A stretch of DNA of 64,000 nucleotides. Origin: Microcebus murinus. Taxonomy: Eukaryota > Chordata > Mammalia > Primates > Cheirogaleidae. The position numbers and the translations under genes are program-made. Shown here one piece after another: positions 1-12,551 of the stretch (its first letter is position 1; the number at the start of each line of letters is the position of its first letter). The notes beneath the pieces are model-generated. The model was not told the DNA's origin. It searched no databases and was given only the letters and a program-made list of their open reading frames with translations. The stretch is from the NCBI RefSeq assembly GCF_040939455.1, contig NC_134106.1, forward strand, positions 88,419,001 through 88,483,000, read 5' to 3'.

Positions 1-409
1 CTTGTCCCATTTGATGAGGAACCTCATCCTGATAAGGAACCAACAGTAAATGAAAAATAAAACAACGAAGACCAGGTTAATTGCTTCTCCTCTAGTCTCT
101 TCTTGATGCTGTGTTTAGGATGCAGAGTGACCTGTTTAGCAACCTCATCATTTGCAGTGTGACCTAGGCCAGGCGAACATGTTTTCCATGTGTTTCTTGA
201 AGATGCCTTGCTCCAGTCTGTGTTCCTTGCAAGTTAAATCCATTCCACAACTGTTTATGAGAAGCTTGTTCTAGGGCAGGTGCAGTGCTGGGAGTGGCTG
301 GCAGTTGGAGGACAAGGATGGGCAGTCCATAAATCTGGTGCTCTGGGAGTGGAGAAGGAGTCTAGATCAGGGCGGGTAAGGGCAGTTGGGGAAAGATCTG
401 TGAGCCTTG

Positions 410-805
410 CTGTATGTGTTGCTGGGACCACCATTACAAAGCACCACACACTTAGTGGCTTAAACAACACACATGCACTGTCTGGCAGTTCTGGAGGCTA
501 GAATTCTGAGATCAAGGTGAGGGCAGCATTGCTCCCTTCTGTGGGCTGTGAGGGAAAGATCTGTTCCAGACCTCCCTGTATCTCTCGACATTGTCTCTCC
601 TCCATCTGTGTCTCTGTGTCCAAATGTCCCCTTTTGATAAGGACACCAGCTGTACTGCATCAGGGCCCACCCTGATGGCCTCACTTTAACCTGATGACCT
701 CTATAAAAATTATATCTCCAAATAAGGTCATATTTTGAGTTGTAGGGTATTAGGACTTCAAAGCATGAATTTTGGGGGGGACATAATTCAATCCATAAAA
801 GTCGT
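410..805 (-). repeat. Old MaLR (MLT1-like) LTR
   Basis: The order of landmarks matches the reverse complement of an MLT1-type LTR: 'agtggcttaaacaac', 'cagttctggaggct', 'ttgataaggacacca', 'agggcccacc', 'aataaggtcatattttga' and 'gaattttgggggggaca'. It is old and diverged. Boundaries are approximate. Confidence 0.75.
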
Positions 806-1317
806 TATTTCAGCTGTAAACGCTGTTCTTTTTTTCCAGGCTACTCCAAGTGGCCAATAAGAATCATCAGACAGAGGTTTTCAGTCTCCTCACCTCTGAG
901 GAGGTGAGGGTAGGGAACACGTGGCACACCAAGCTCTGAAGACCTGTGATCCACAATCCCCTGTCGTTTCCTTAAATGAGCGCGTTGCTTTTCCTCAAGA
1001 AAATGAACTTGATTGATTCTAGCTGGTACGAAGGAAAACGGCCTCTGGGTTTCCCTCTACTTTAACTTAAAGAGATACTAGTGTGATAAAACCATTTTCA
1101 TGTTAGTGCTTTGCTGAGGGCTATATCCTTGCTCGGGAGATGAAGACAGTAAAATTGCTGAGAATGGTATCAGAGGTAGCAGGTGTGGGCAGCGAGTGTG
1201 TGAACTTAGCAAACACCTGAAGGAGGAATTTGTTTTTACAGTTTGGCTAACATCCAATAGTTATGGCTGTTACCAAGGTTAATATTGCACCCTGCCTGGC
1301 AGGGTGTAAGAGAAGAA

Positions 1318-1495
1318 AACACAGACTTCTGAATCAGACAGCCCTTGGATCAAGCCGCTGCTCTGAGATCTGCTTGGGGTTTGCAACCCTGTTTAAGCCA
1401 ATAAAATCTCTCTAAGCCTCCCTGTCCTTATCTGTAAAATGGGGTAATGATTCCTACCACCACTAGGATTGTTATGAAAATCAAATATATTCATT
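1318..1495 (+). repeat. MIR SINE relic
   Basis: Landmarks of MIR in order: 'cagacttctgaatcagaca', 'cctgtccttatctgtaaaat', 'ggggtaatgattcctacc' and 'aggattgttatgaaaat'. It is diverged, with approximate ends. Confidence 0.75.
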
Positions 1496-2589
1496 GATTT
1501 TTAGGAAATATGAACAACAAACAAAAAATAGCAAAAACAAAATGTTGTGTCCTTTTCCTATTGCATAATTTATATAGGAATCTACACTGAAGGCTCAAGC
1601 ATATCATTAGGGCAGTAAAAAAAGAAAAAGAAAATATATATATATTAGCTATCACCTTCCTTCCATCCACATTCAATGTTCCTATATTAATAGTTTTTAG
1701 TGAGAAAAGATCAGTATAATAAACCATTCAGTTATGAATTCGTTTTTAAAGCAGGGAAAGATGATTAATTTGTTAATGGATGACTGTGTTCACTGGTTAA
1801 TGAATTTTATAACTTGGTTAAATGCTGTACCTGTTCAATGAGGTTCTATTTTATGAATATTCACTTAGTACAGATTTTCATTTAGTAAATTGCACTTTAT
1901 GAATATTTATTTAGAAGAGTCTCGCTTTTCCACATTTAAATGTATTTAGTGTCCTCAGATGAATTTTGATGTTCTATGGAAAGCAGTAAGAACAGAAGTA
2001 GTGATGTCTGCTATAGCCTTTGCTTAAAAAAAAACAACAAAAAACGCTCTCCACCCTCTGAAAAGAAAAGCGAGGGCTCAGCTTCTCAGAGCAATGGCCT
2101 ATAAAAAGCAGAAGCAAAAATAAAAACACAAAACAGTGCTAGTGAATGAATTAGTAAGTGGTTTGTTATAGAAGTGAAAGAATTCACATCAGCTGGTGGA
2201 CACAAAGATGGGATTCTTAAATGAGCAGACCCAATATACTGTTGTTTCAGAATTTTAAGTATATGTCCTCAGTTTTGCATAATTGCCCAAGTATTACATT
2301 AAACATTTAATGTGAATTAGCTCATGTAATCTTGACAACGCCCCTAATGATGTTAGATCCCCCTTTTACAGCTGGGGAAAATGGGCTGCAGATGAAATGA
2401 ATTTAAGTCACTAAGCAGTTGTGAGACTAAGCATGACCCCACAAAGTCTAACACAGGACATTAGTTATAATGCTTCATATGAGAATTAAGAGCAGAGAAT
2501 TAAGCAGCCTTAGAGAAGAGTAGATGCATTTTCACTCAGAACAAGAGCCATCTGGATAAAGAGGGAAAAAAATCATAATAATGATAGGC

Positions 2590-3165
2590 TATATTTATTA
2601 AAGGATTATCATATGACAGGTACTTTACATGTTATACCCCAGATAGTCCTCAAGTTAAGCCATTGAAACTAGTATTATCATTCTCATTTTGCAGATGGGG
2701 GAACTGAGGCACAGACAAGCTGTTTTAGTCCATTTGGGCTGCTCTAACAAAATACCATATTGAGTGGCTTAAACAACACAAATTTATTTCTCACAGTTCT
2801 TGAGGACAGGAAGTCAAAGGTCAAGGTGCTCATAGATTTGGTGTCTGGTGAGGACCTACTTTCTTTCGTCTTGCTGTTTCCTCATATGACAGAAGGGGTG
2901 AGGAGGCTGTTTGGGGCCTCTTTAATAAGGGCACTGATGCCAGTCATGAGAGCCCCATCCTCATGACCTAATCACCTCCCAAAGGCCCCACCTCCCAATT
3001 GCTCCACATTTAAAATTAGGTTTCACCATATAAATTTTGGGGAAACACAACCTAGAGCAGAAGTTAAGTAACTTCCTTAACTTTAAATGGCTAACAAATG
3101 AGTAGACCCAAAATTCCAGGGCCATCACCATTCTGTCAGACTCCCACTTAGGTAGAGGGCTGATA
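2590..3165 (-). repeat. MIR SINE relic split by an MLT1 insertion
   Basis: The left half (2590-2720) shows reverse MIR landmarks: 'aggtactttacatgtta', 'cattttgcagatggggg' and 'aactgaggcacagac'. The element resumes at 3061 with 'gaagttaagtaacttcc' and runs to the 'ccagggccatcaccattctg' end. The MLT1 at 2721-3060 sits between the halves. Confidence 0.7.
2721..3060 (-). repeat. MLT1-type MaLR LTR nested in MIR
   Basis: It starts 'tgttttagtccatttggg' and shows 'gtggcttaaacaacaca', 'atttatttctcacagttct', 'tcatgacctaatcacctcc' and 'aattttggggaaacacaa', the reverse complement of an MLT1-type LTR. It interrupts a MIR, so it is younger than the MIR. Confidence 0.85.
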
Positions 3166-4224
3166 TTTTTCTTGCCTTGAGCAGAAATATTTCAAATATG
3201 GGGACAAGTATTGCTCCAAACATGATTTCCTGGGGTCCATTCGGGAGTGAGGATGTCAGAAAGGCGCAGGCAGGAACTGATGCTTATGGATTCTTATCAG
3301 GGGCCTAAAGTTAAGATTGTATTTACATTTTAGTTTAGTTTTCAGTGGGAGACACAGGAAAGGAAGGCTAAAATAGAATACTACAGTATGCAGAAAAGCC
3401 ATTAGCACAAACAAATGGTTTTGGAAAGCCACCAGTTACAATAGCAGCACAGCACCCTTCTTCCACAGTCATGGGACCGTCTCACAGTGATAGTCACTTG
3501 AGCCCCCACCCCACCCCCAAGATGCTTAATATTATCAAGGAATTATGGTGCATTGCTACTCATCAACATCAGAGTGTGTCATTCTTAGACACACATTAAG
3601 AAGTAAGCTGGAGAAAAAGAGTAAAATAATGATTTTTAGGAATGAAAAAATATTTTAAAAACTACTTTTAAGAAAACAATTCAATAAGATTCATTGTTCT
3701 TAATAGTATAATGTTTTTAGAACTTATAGCAACAGGAAAAGGTACCTGCTGCATGTATTTCACAATGCAGGTAATAACCAAGGGACAATTCAATGGGACA
3801 TTGCAGGTGTTCTGGTATATTTAAAAAGAGTCATTCAAAGATCAGATAGATATGAAGATAAGCACAGCCAAAGGTGTGCTACGTGTGGCCTAAAATTTGA
3901 TTTCTCAACAGAACTAAGATTCAATAAAAATAAATAAAACTCTTTGAACAAAAACAAAAGCAACACAACAACCAAAAACACACCCATAATAGTGTCTACT
4001 AATGATATTAATCCTACGTGGGACTGCAACTTTCAACATGCCATTCTATGCTTTCTTGGGAATAAAATAGTGAAAATTCCCTACTGCAAGATTTTTAAAA
4101 CCCTGAAGAGCCTTGATGACTTATGATTTGGAACAGAGAAGAGATGGCGTGAGTAGCAACTTAATTAAATTATCAGGCACACCCATGACCGTTTCTTTAG
4201 GAACTTCCTCATATAATCAAGCTG

Positions 4225-4380
4225 CAGCTTTATGTTCATTTCATTTAATCCTCAGGAGAAATCCCCAGAAAAGGTAAAATCACCCTCATTTTCTGGTTGC
4301 AGAAATCAAACACAGAGAAATTAAGGAAGTTGTCTAAGGTGACATGGCTTACTAGGAGCAGAACCAAATTTTTACCCATT
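4225..4380 (-). repeat. MIR SINE relic
   Basis: Reverse MIR order: 'tcatttaatcctcaggag', 'ctcattttctggttgcaga', 'aaattaaggaagttgtcta' and 'aggtgacatggcttactag'. Confidence 0.7.
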
Positions 4381-5527
4381 TCCCTCTGAAGGTTATTCTG
4401 TTCCAAAGATAGAGCCTTACCTCTAATATTCAATTTTAGAGATGGTAAAAACAGCAACAGCAATTGTTTTAACTTTCTAAGATAGGTTCTAATAAAGACC
4501 TATTAGAAACAGTTGAAAACAGAGTGTGCTTCATTGAAGATCAAATTGTGGTTTGAAATAACGACCTTCTTGACTCATCTTTCCCCATTGGAAAAAGCAG
4601 CTTCAGACATAGGCTGTGACAGTAACTCAGGCCAGTCAGGACCTAATGATCAAGTTCATGAGAAATTTGAGGAACAAGATAATCAAGCTAGGAAATCAGA
4701 ATCTTTTCTTTTGATCAGCAGGAACATATGCAGAAATGTCAAAGCCAGGGAAAGCTTCTGAATGGAGTTTCCCAAGTCTGTCCATCGCAAATCTCACAGC
4801 AGGCAGGGAGGGAGTAGAAACGTTTATCACTGCAAGTGAGAATATTTCATTCACTTCTGGGCCACAGTTTTACGAGCAACCCATTCAAATAAATCAAAAT
4901 ATGCACCCGAATAGGGGTGGAATATATTATTTATAAGTGTCTGTAGGTATCAGCCAATGTCCCTAGTTCTTAAATGTGAACTGAGTCCTCCAAGTGACCC
5001 ATGATTCAAGAATGGATATTCTCACTTTCTCATATAATTAAACAAAGGCTCCTGGTAGTCAATGTGGTTTAGGTCTCCCAACTGATAAATGCTGGAACCT
5101 ATTTACACTCCCATCTGTCTAGCTTGCCTGTCCGGGAGAATGAGTAGGCATCTGGGCCCTGTGCCATCATGAGACATGAAGGGAAGTACCAGAGGTGTTT
5201 TGTTGGAGTGAAGATACAATAGCTGCCTGATTTCAAGCCAGGCAAAAAAGATAAAAGCAGAAATGCTTTGGTTAAGTGAGGATGGAAGGTGTTCCTAGGC
5301 AAGCTAAGCTATTCCATGACTCTCAAGGCAGTGTGGCTTAGTGAGGAAGCAGATGGAGACTCTCGAGTCCAGTGGCCTGCATTTGCACATCAGCTTTACC
5401 ACTTCCAAGGTCAAGGTCAGTGAATTCTGGCAAACACCTAGAATTCCTGATGGTGCACGCATTAGTTTGGGCCCACTGAGAACCAGTGCGAAGACGGTAT
5501 TAGACATCTAAGACATTTACTGAAGGA

Positions 5528-5930
5528 GTGTTTTAGTCAGCGTCGGCTGCTGCGCCAAATACCATAGACCAGGTGGCTTAAACAACAGTAATTTATTTTT
5601 TCACACTTCTGGAGGCTGAGAAATTCAAAATCAAGGTGCCAGCCAATTTAGTTTCTGGTGAGGGCTCTCTTCCTGGCTTGCAGACACCCACCTTCTCACT
5701 GTGTCCTCATACGGTGGGACAGAGACACACACAGAAAGAGAGAGAGAAAGAGAGGATGAATGTGTTTTTTCTTAAAAGGCCACCTTTCCATTAGATTAGA
5801 GGCCAACTCTCATGACCTCATTTAACCTTACCTCCTAAAGATCCTATTTTACATAATCACCTTAGGGGTTAGGGCTTCAGCACATGAATATGGCTTGAGG
5901 TGAGGAGGAATGCAATTTGGTCCATAGCAG
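5528..5930 (-). repeat. MLT1-type MaLR LTR
   Basis: Near-complete reverse LTR: 'tgttttagtcagcgtcggc', 'gtggcttaaacaacagtaa', 'tctggtgagggctctcttcc', 'ccaccttctcactgtgtcct', 'actctcatgacctcattt', 'ttagggcttcagcacatgaa' and 'tttggtccatagca'. A short GA-rich patch (about 5725-5755) lies inside. Confidence 0.88.
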
Positions 5931-6334
5931 GGAGGGAGCAAAAGAGAAGCCGTCAGATGTCTATATGGGTCTGATGGCTGTGAAAGAAGACAGGGAAAGA
6001 AGTCTTGAGTAGGAAGGATCTCTGACTGCAGCACAGTTTCAAGACAGGTTTGGCCAGCCTTATGGGTGTTCTTGAGCCAGCATTGCCCATTAAAGGAGTC
6101 CTGCATCTAACTGGAATGGGAGTGCAGTGCCGTGCTGTGCTCAGTCACTGGGGCTGCGGCAGCCTGCAGGAAGTGTGGTTTCAACAAGCCTTGTAATGGA
6201 GTCTGGGGGTCAGCAGCTGGAGCCATAAGTAAGTGTGCCTCCCACAGCGAGAGATCTGAGTAGCACATTTCCCTGGCTGCTTCCCTGCATAGACAAGGAG
6301 GAGATGGCAACAAAAGTGCATAGTTTAAAGAGCT

Positions 6335-6425
6335 CTTGGCAAGATGAAATAAGTTAATATAAAGTGTATGGCTCAGTGCCTGGTATATGGCGAGGACTTA
6401 ATATATGTGAGCTCTTATTAAAATG
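6335..6425 (+). repeat. 3' part of a MIR SINE
   Basis: 'taagttaatataaagtgtat' followed by 'gctcagtgcctggtatatgg' and 'gaggacttaatatatgtgag' matches the last third of MIR. Confidence 0.6.
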
Positions 6426-7889
6426 TATTTCTCATACACCCTGGTCTTTGGGTGGGTGACAAATGAAAAGAGCTCTCATTAAATATTCATCCCAGGTTGT
6501 GCTTGTTGATCATCAACACCCATACTTCAATTAAATATACCATTGGTTTTATTGCTTTGTAAAAGTCTTCCAGAGATAATCAGTGTGGATGCTGGAAAAG
6601 GTTATTGCTCTATAAAAGGGATAAAAAGCTCAATTTTCCCACTTGAAGTTGGTGACCATAATATGCAATTGTAATTGCGTTGGTTATTTATTTGTCTCTA
6701 GTTCAGTCGAGGTACCTTAGAATTACAAAGTCTCAGAATTAAATGGAAAATTTTAAGCCATCTGGTCCAAACACTACACTCTGTTTAGTTTCCCCAAAGA
6801 AATGATCCTTCGGCTTCTTTTCACCAACAGCAATGATGAAAAACATACTGTTTTATGAGGTTTGTTATTTCTTTTTTGGATTGCGTTCAGGTTATCTTCT
6901 GCCTGTCTCCCTAGATCCATTCTTCATCACCCTAGCTTTTCTCCAGGAAAATCTCTACGGACTGCATTCTTGCTTTCAGTTGGATTTGGCCAACAGATTG
7001 AGCCAACATCTGGCAGGATATTGACAGGTGGGAAGAGGGAAGTCAGGTTCTTTATTTCCTCGGGTCCCAGGCAGATCCCTGATTAAAGTCATTACTCCTC
7101 TGAAGCCACTGGGTGCTGGTTAACTGTTTCTCCCATCTCATTTTTTTTTTATTAGCCCAGGTTTGTGCGTTCTATTCTGTGTTTCCCCTACAGCCCACCC
7201 CATACCTCTACAGTTAGGTTTGCCATCTGTTTCTTATGGGTATCCTCACTGCCACTGACTGTTTTAAACTAATTAAAAAGTCTTCTTTGGAGAGGTGATG
7301 GAGACCTTTGGAGAAAGGGTCTCACCCATCTTTTCAAATGACAAGTCTTCAAGTCCACAAAGCAGAACTTAATGGAAACCTAAAAATCTGGACATTGCCA
7401 CTTTCAAGACTGAGGATTTTGTGCCAAAGATTTTGAGAGGTATTTTGTGAAAAATCAAATTCAAAAGCTAAGTGTTTTCCCTAAATATCCAGCTGAGCTC
7501 AACAATCTTTTGTATGCCTTTCATTCAAAAATGTTCCAAATCTTTTAATAATCTACTTATATGTTCAGTCTTCAGCACTTCTTAGGAAAACACTCTCCCT
7601 CCATGTGTTCCTTAATAATGCGAGATGTTCTCTATGAGCATGTCGAATAAAGTATTGATAAAGCACTGATATCCTTTCATTTGTCCTCAGTTTCCTCTGA
7701 GAACACACTATACATCTTTAATGTTATTATATTTTCATTGTGAGTGACTGTCAAAGAAACTGGGTGTGAAGGGAGAAGGCAGGAAGGAAAGAGAAAGAAA
7801 GAGATCTACCACCTCACCACACCAACCACACGGTTAACTGTGTTTTGAATACTGTATTGCCTTAGTGCACAGAAGAATAAGTTTATGTG

Positions 7890-8130
7890 TTATAGTTACA
7901 TTCCCCTTTTTATCCTGTATTTTCCAACTAACATTATATTATAAACATGTTCACACATTTTTATGTAGCTCTCTGAAAAAAAAAACTTTGTGTAGTCAAA
8001 AAGAATACATGATACACCATTGTATTCCATGCCACAAAATTACTTAATCTGTCTTATAATTTTTATACATTAAGTCGTTCCTATTTAATATGTTTATAAG
8101 CTTTGACTATTATAAATGCTACAACATATA
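7890..8130 (-). repeat. Old L1 (L1M/HAL1-like) fragment
   Basis: 'ccaactaacattatattata', 'ttgtattccatgccacaaaa' and 'ttgactattataaatgctac' match the reverse complement of an old mammalian L1 3' region. A further fragment of the same type lies past Tigger2 at 10950-11240. Confidence 0.5.
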
Positions 8131-8511
8131 TCTTTTGAAGTAATACTTTCTGTTGTTACTCTTTGTTTTCAATTTCTTCCTTTATGTTTTATTCTCAGAA
8201 TTAACCCTATGTATCAAAACAGTTAAACAATTATCAACCTCTAGTACCATGAAATGTATAAGAATTTCTGTATAACAACACCTAGGCCAGTAAAATGTTG
8301 TCATCAATGGAGACCCTGTTAATATTCCAGTCCAACCTTTCTGGTGTTTTTTGTGGTTTTGGTTAGTGTTCAATCTGTTACACAAATGAATTATGGTATT
8401 CCAACCAAGAGGTTCAGGATATTAAATGGTTGTAGAGTGTTTTCCTCAGAACAGGATTTGTTCTAGACATTATGTCAGATGGGCCTGATGCTTGTAAAAT
8501 ATTAAACAAGA

Positions 8512-10944
8512 CAGTTGATTCTTGAACAACATGAGTTTGAACTATATGAATTCACTTATATGTAGATATCTTTCAATAAATATATTGGAAACTTTTTAGA
8601 GATGTCTGGTGACAATTTGAAAAAACCCACAGACCAATCATATATCCTAGAAATATTTAAAAACATTAAGAATAAATTAGGTATGTCATGAAAGCATAAA
8701 ATATATGGAGGTACTAGTTTATTTATTATATACTTTATTATATACTACCATAAAATACTTTATTATATACTACCATAAAATATAAAAAAATCTAATATAG
8801 TTAAGTTAAAGTTTAATACACACTGTATATGTTACCATCCGAAGTCAAGAGAAAAGTAAACAAATATAAATGCAGTATTATATTATAATTGTATGTATTA
8901 TAACTGCATAAAATTAACTGTAGTATGTATTGTACTATTGTTTAATAATTATTTTGTAGCCACCTTCTGGGGCTATTACTCAAAAGTTACCAGTATCCAC
9001 TTAAAATGCTATGCAACACTAATCATATGATTAGGAACAGTTTGTCTCTTTGGTAAATTGCATATCACAGTAAAAAGTGATCACTTGCAGTTCTCATACA
9101 TTTTTCTATTTGTTTAATGCAATATCGTAAACCTTGAATAACACCATGGGACCTATACAAAGTGCCACTAGGAATGCTGGAAGTGCTCCTGAAAAGCAGA
9201 GAAAAGTCATAACATTACAAAAAACATTAAATTGTTTGCTATGTATCATAGATTGAGGTCTCCGACTGTGGTTGCCCCCCATTTCAAGATAAATAAATAC
9301 AGTGAGAGGATCATTGTAAAAAAAGAAAAGAAAATTTGTAAAGATGTTGCTGCAGCTGTGCCAGCAGGAATGAAATCTTGCATTTATTTGTGAAATACCT
9401 TTTTATCTTGTATTGAAAATGCAGCTTTTATGTGGGTACAGGATTGCTAAAGAAAGTCTATATGCATACATATAGACTATAATATTTTTTAAAAGTGAAT
9501 TTGTTTTTATGACAACTTAAAGAAAAAGGAAGGTGAAGGAGGTAAATCTGGAGAATTTAATGCCAGCAAAGGATGGTTTGATAATCTTAAAAGAGATTTG
9601 GCTTAAAATATGTCAAGATAATAGGAAAAACAGCTCCTAAAAACAAAAGATGAGTTCCCAGATGCCATTAAGAAAATATTAAGGAGAAAGGATATCATGT
9701 TTTTAATGCAGAAAAAAGTATTCTAAAAAAAAATACCACAAAGCATATTTCTTAGTAGTGAAGAGAAGCAAGCATCGAGCTTCAAGGCAAGAAGAGAGGA
9801 GCTCAAAACCAAAGGCATCAAAGTAGTCTACTTGCCCCCAAACACAATGTTCCTAATTCGACCTCTAGATCAGTGGGCCATAAGGACCTTTAAGCCCCAT
9901 TACACATGGTACTCCCTGGAAAGTATTATCAATGCTATGAAAGAGAACCTTGATAGAGAGAACATCATGAAAGACCTGAAGAGTGACACCACTGAAGATG
10001 TTATCCTTGCTATAGAAAAAAGCCATGAAAACCACCAAGCCTGAAATGATAACTTTCTGCTAAAGAAAACTATGCCCAGATGTTGTGCATAACTTCCCAG
10101 GATTCGTGACAAAGCCAATCAAGTAAATCATGCAAGAGATTACGGACATGGCAAAACAAGGGGACGGGAGGGTGAAAAGTTTCAAGATATGGATCTTGGA
10201 GAAAGTCAAGAGCTATTAGACGCCACACCAGAGGAATTAACAAAAGATGACTTCATGAGATTCGTGCTTCTAAACCAGTTCTAGATGATGAGGAAGAAGA
10301 TGTAGAGAAAGCAGTGCCAGAAAACAAATTGACATTACACAATCTGACAGAAGGGTTCCAATTATTCAAGACTCCTTTTGTCTTCTTTAACAACATGAAT
10401 TCTTCTATGACATGGGCTCTGAAGCTAAAGCACATGGTGGAAAAAGGATCGGGGCCACATAAAGTATCTGTAGAGAAATAAAAAGCTAAAAGTCAGACAG
10501 AAATTATGATGAATTTCCATAAATTTACATGGAGCATGTCTGCCTCCCCTTCTACCTCCTCCACCTCATCCTCTTTGGCCAACCGTGAAATAGTGAGATC
10601 AATCCCTCCTCTTCTTTCTCCTCCTCAGCCTACTCAACTTGGATAAAAAGAGGATGAAGACCTTCCTGATGATCCACGTGTCAATTTCTTGAATAGTAAA
10701 TATATTTTCTCTTCCTTATAATTTTCTTAATGACATTTTCCCTAGCTTACTTTATTGCAAGAGTACAGTATAAAATACATATAACATTCAAAATATATGT
10801 TAATTGACTGTTTATGTTATTGGTAAGGCTGTCTGTCAAGAAGACGCTATTAGTAGTTAAGTTTTGGGGGGCTAAATTATACTAGAATTTTGATGGTTTG
10901 AGGGGTCAGAATCCTTCATCCCCATGTCATTCAAGGCTCAACTG
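8512..10944 (+). mobile_element. Tigger2 DNA transposon (pogo/Tc1-mariner), nearly full length, inactive
   Basis: The left end is 'cagttgattcttgaacaac' and the right end 'cattcaaggctcaactg'; these are inverted repeats of each other. Length is 2433 bp against about 2.7 kb known for Tigger2. A TA follows the right end; the left flank reads GA, so one half of the TA target has probably mutated. Left-end hallmarks are 'caataaatatattggaaac' and 'aggtatgtcatgaaagcat'. The interior carries a broken transposase. Small indels include a 25-bp tandem duplication at 8732-8781. Confidence 0.92.
9300..10490 (+). pseudogene. Decayed Tigger2 transposase (pogo-like DDE)
   Basis: The transposase reading frame is broken by many stops and frameshifts. 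The longest surviving piece (9832-10044, 70 codons) contains PPNTMFLIRPLDQWAIRTFK, the segment preceding the last catalytic acidic residue in pogo/Tigger transposases (typically LPPNTTSxIQPLDQG). Trp replaces the usual Gly after the DQ pair. Downstream D/E-rich codons (about 10255-10330) are also typical of the family. No activity is possible. Confidence 0.8.
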
Positions 10945-10949
10945 TACAT

Positions 10950-11245
10950 ATGATTGCATAGCACATAATAACATTTTAACAGATATTTCAATTGTTTTCA
11001 ATATCACTTTTGCAATATTGCTATTATAGGATCACTTAATGAAATCTTTGTTCATAAATCTTTGCTTCAGATATTATTATTTCCTAAAAGAGATTTCTTG
11101 AAGCAGTAATAGAATTACTCAACAAAAGACTATACTCATTGTTACAGACCTCAGTACGTATTATTCAATTGCTTTCTGGAATGTTTTAACCATTTGAACT
11201 TCAGATGTCCTATTTCATAGAGATTGTACAGTCATATACTAGTTG
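10950..11245 (-). repeat. Old L1 (L1M/HAL1-like) fragment
   Basis: 'tttgcaatattgctattat', 'gttcataaatctttgcttc', 'ttcttgaagcagtaatagaa' and 'caattgctttctggaatg' follow the reverse complement of an old L1 3' region. It may be related to the fragment left of Tigger2, though their contents partly overlap, which suggests two insertions. Confidence 0.55.
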
Positions 11246-11805
11246 ACAGATACTAATCAATATTAAACAATACAGAATTATAAATTATATATTTTGTCAA
11301 TAATTTCCTAGGTGAAAGTCATTCACTTATGTTACAATTACCCATATTCCTAAAGTATCCTAGAGCTTGAGCAATTATCTGTATCTTTGCTTAGTAATTA
11401 TTTTACCTTTTGGGAGCATAAATTTTCCCCTGCTGCTTCTAGCATAATAGGCCTTATGAAAAGTCTCCTTACTATACTCACATTTCTTAAAGTTGACACA
11501 GCCCCTCAGTTTTCCACTTTTCAAAGTGAAGAGAACAGACAGCCTAGGAGGCAGAGAAGGAGAATTTGAGGATTGCAGCTGGTTGGTGGTTGTCAAAGCG
11601 TATCCCACTAATGTTCCAATTCCATCTGCTCTGGTGGTGTTTGTAGTCCTGGGTGATGCTGAATCCGTTACACAACTAGTTAGTGACCCAGAGGCATTGA
11701 GGTATCAATGATTTTAAAGTGTAGCCCACTGTGCCAGATATTATACAGACAGGTCTACAGTAAAAACCTAGCATGTATCTATAGGGGTCCCCAGAAGTGC
11801 CTATA

Positions 11806-12085
11806 GCCTGGGTGTGGTGGCTCACTCCTTAATTCCAGGCTGAGGTGGGAAGATCACTTGAGGCCAAGAATTCAGTACCAGCCCGGGCAACATAGTGAGA
11901 CCCCTATATCTACAAAAAATAAAAAAAAATGTTAGCCAAGCACAGTGGCATGCTCCTGTAGCCCCAGCTACTCAGGAGACTGAAGCAGGAGGCTCAATGG
12001 AGCCCAGGAGTTGGGGCTTGCAGTGAGCTATGATCTTGCCACTGCACTCGAGCCTCAGCAAGACATTGTCTCTTAAAAAAAAAAA
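11806..12085 (+). mobile_element. Alu SINE (dimeric)
   Basis: It begins 'gcctgggtgtggtggctcac', has the mid-element A-rich linker (about 11918-11930) and a right monomer with 'gtagccccagctactcagga', 'gcagtgagctatgatcttgc' and 'cactgcactcgagcct', then an A-tail. The 11-bp target duplication 'aagtgcctata' / 'aagtgtctata' (11795-11805 and 12084-12094) differs at one base. Dimeric Alu elements are restricted to primates. The divergence suggests an old copy. Confidence 0.95.
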
Positions 12086-12551
12086 GTGTCTATAAAAATG
12101 GGCCTATATATTTTGAAAGGCATATTCATCTTGAGACAATGTGAGATACATAAAGGAGAAAGAGATTTTTCTCTTGAAAATCTCTGGTAACAGCCACTTA
12201 ATTAGGATTTCTCACTTCATTTTCTTTCCTATAACATCTGGGACTATTGAGAAAAGAGATAGTCTGTGTGAAGTGCCTTTCACATTGTTCAGCATACACT
12301 CGGTATTTAGGGAAAGGTAACACATATTATTAGCTCAAGCACTACCACTAAATACCTGTGTGACTCGAAGTAAGCAACTCAACCACTCTGAGCTTTACCT
12401 AAGGAATTAATGTGCCCGATGAGATGAACCAAAACTCCAGGAATGCAACATAGACTAGACAGGAAGGAAAACTATTGGACCTGCTTTGTTTGCCCATTGG
12501 AACCGTGTGATGGAGAGCAAGAGGTGATGATTGTGTGGACTAAAGTAAAAT

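Noticed and set aside
9832..10044. Domesticated Tigger (TIGD- or JRK-like) gene
   Set aside because: The frame is only 70 codons with stops and frameshifts on both sides, inside a complete transposon with its terminal repeats.
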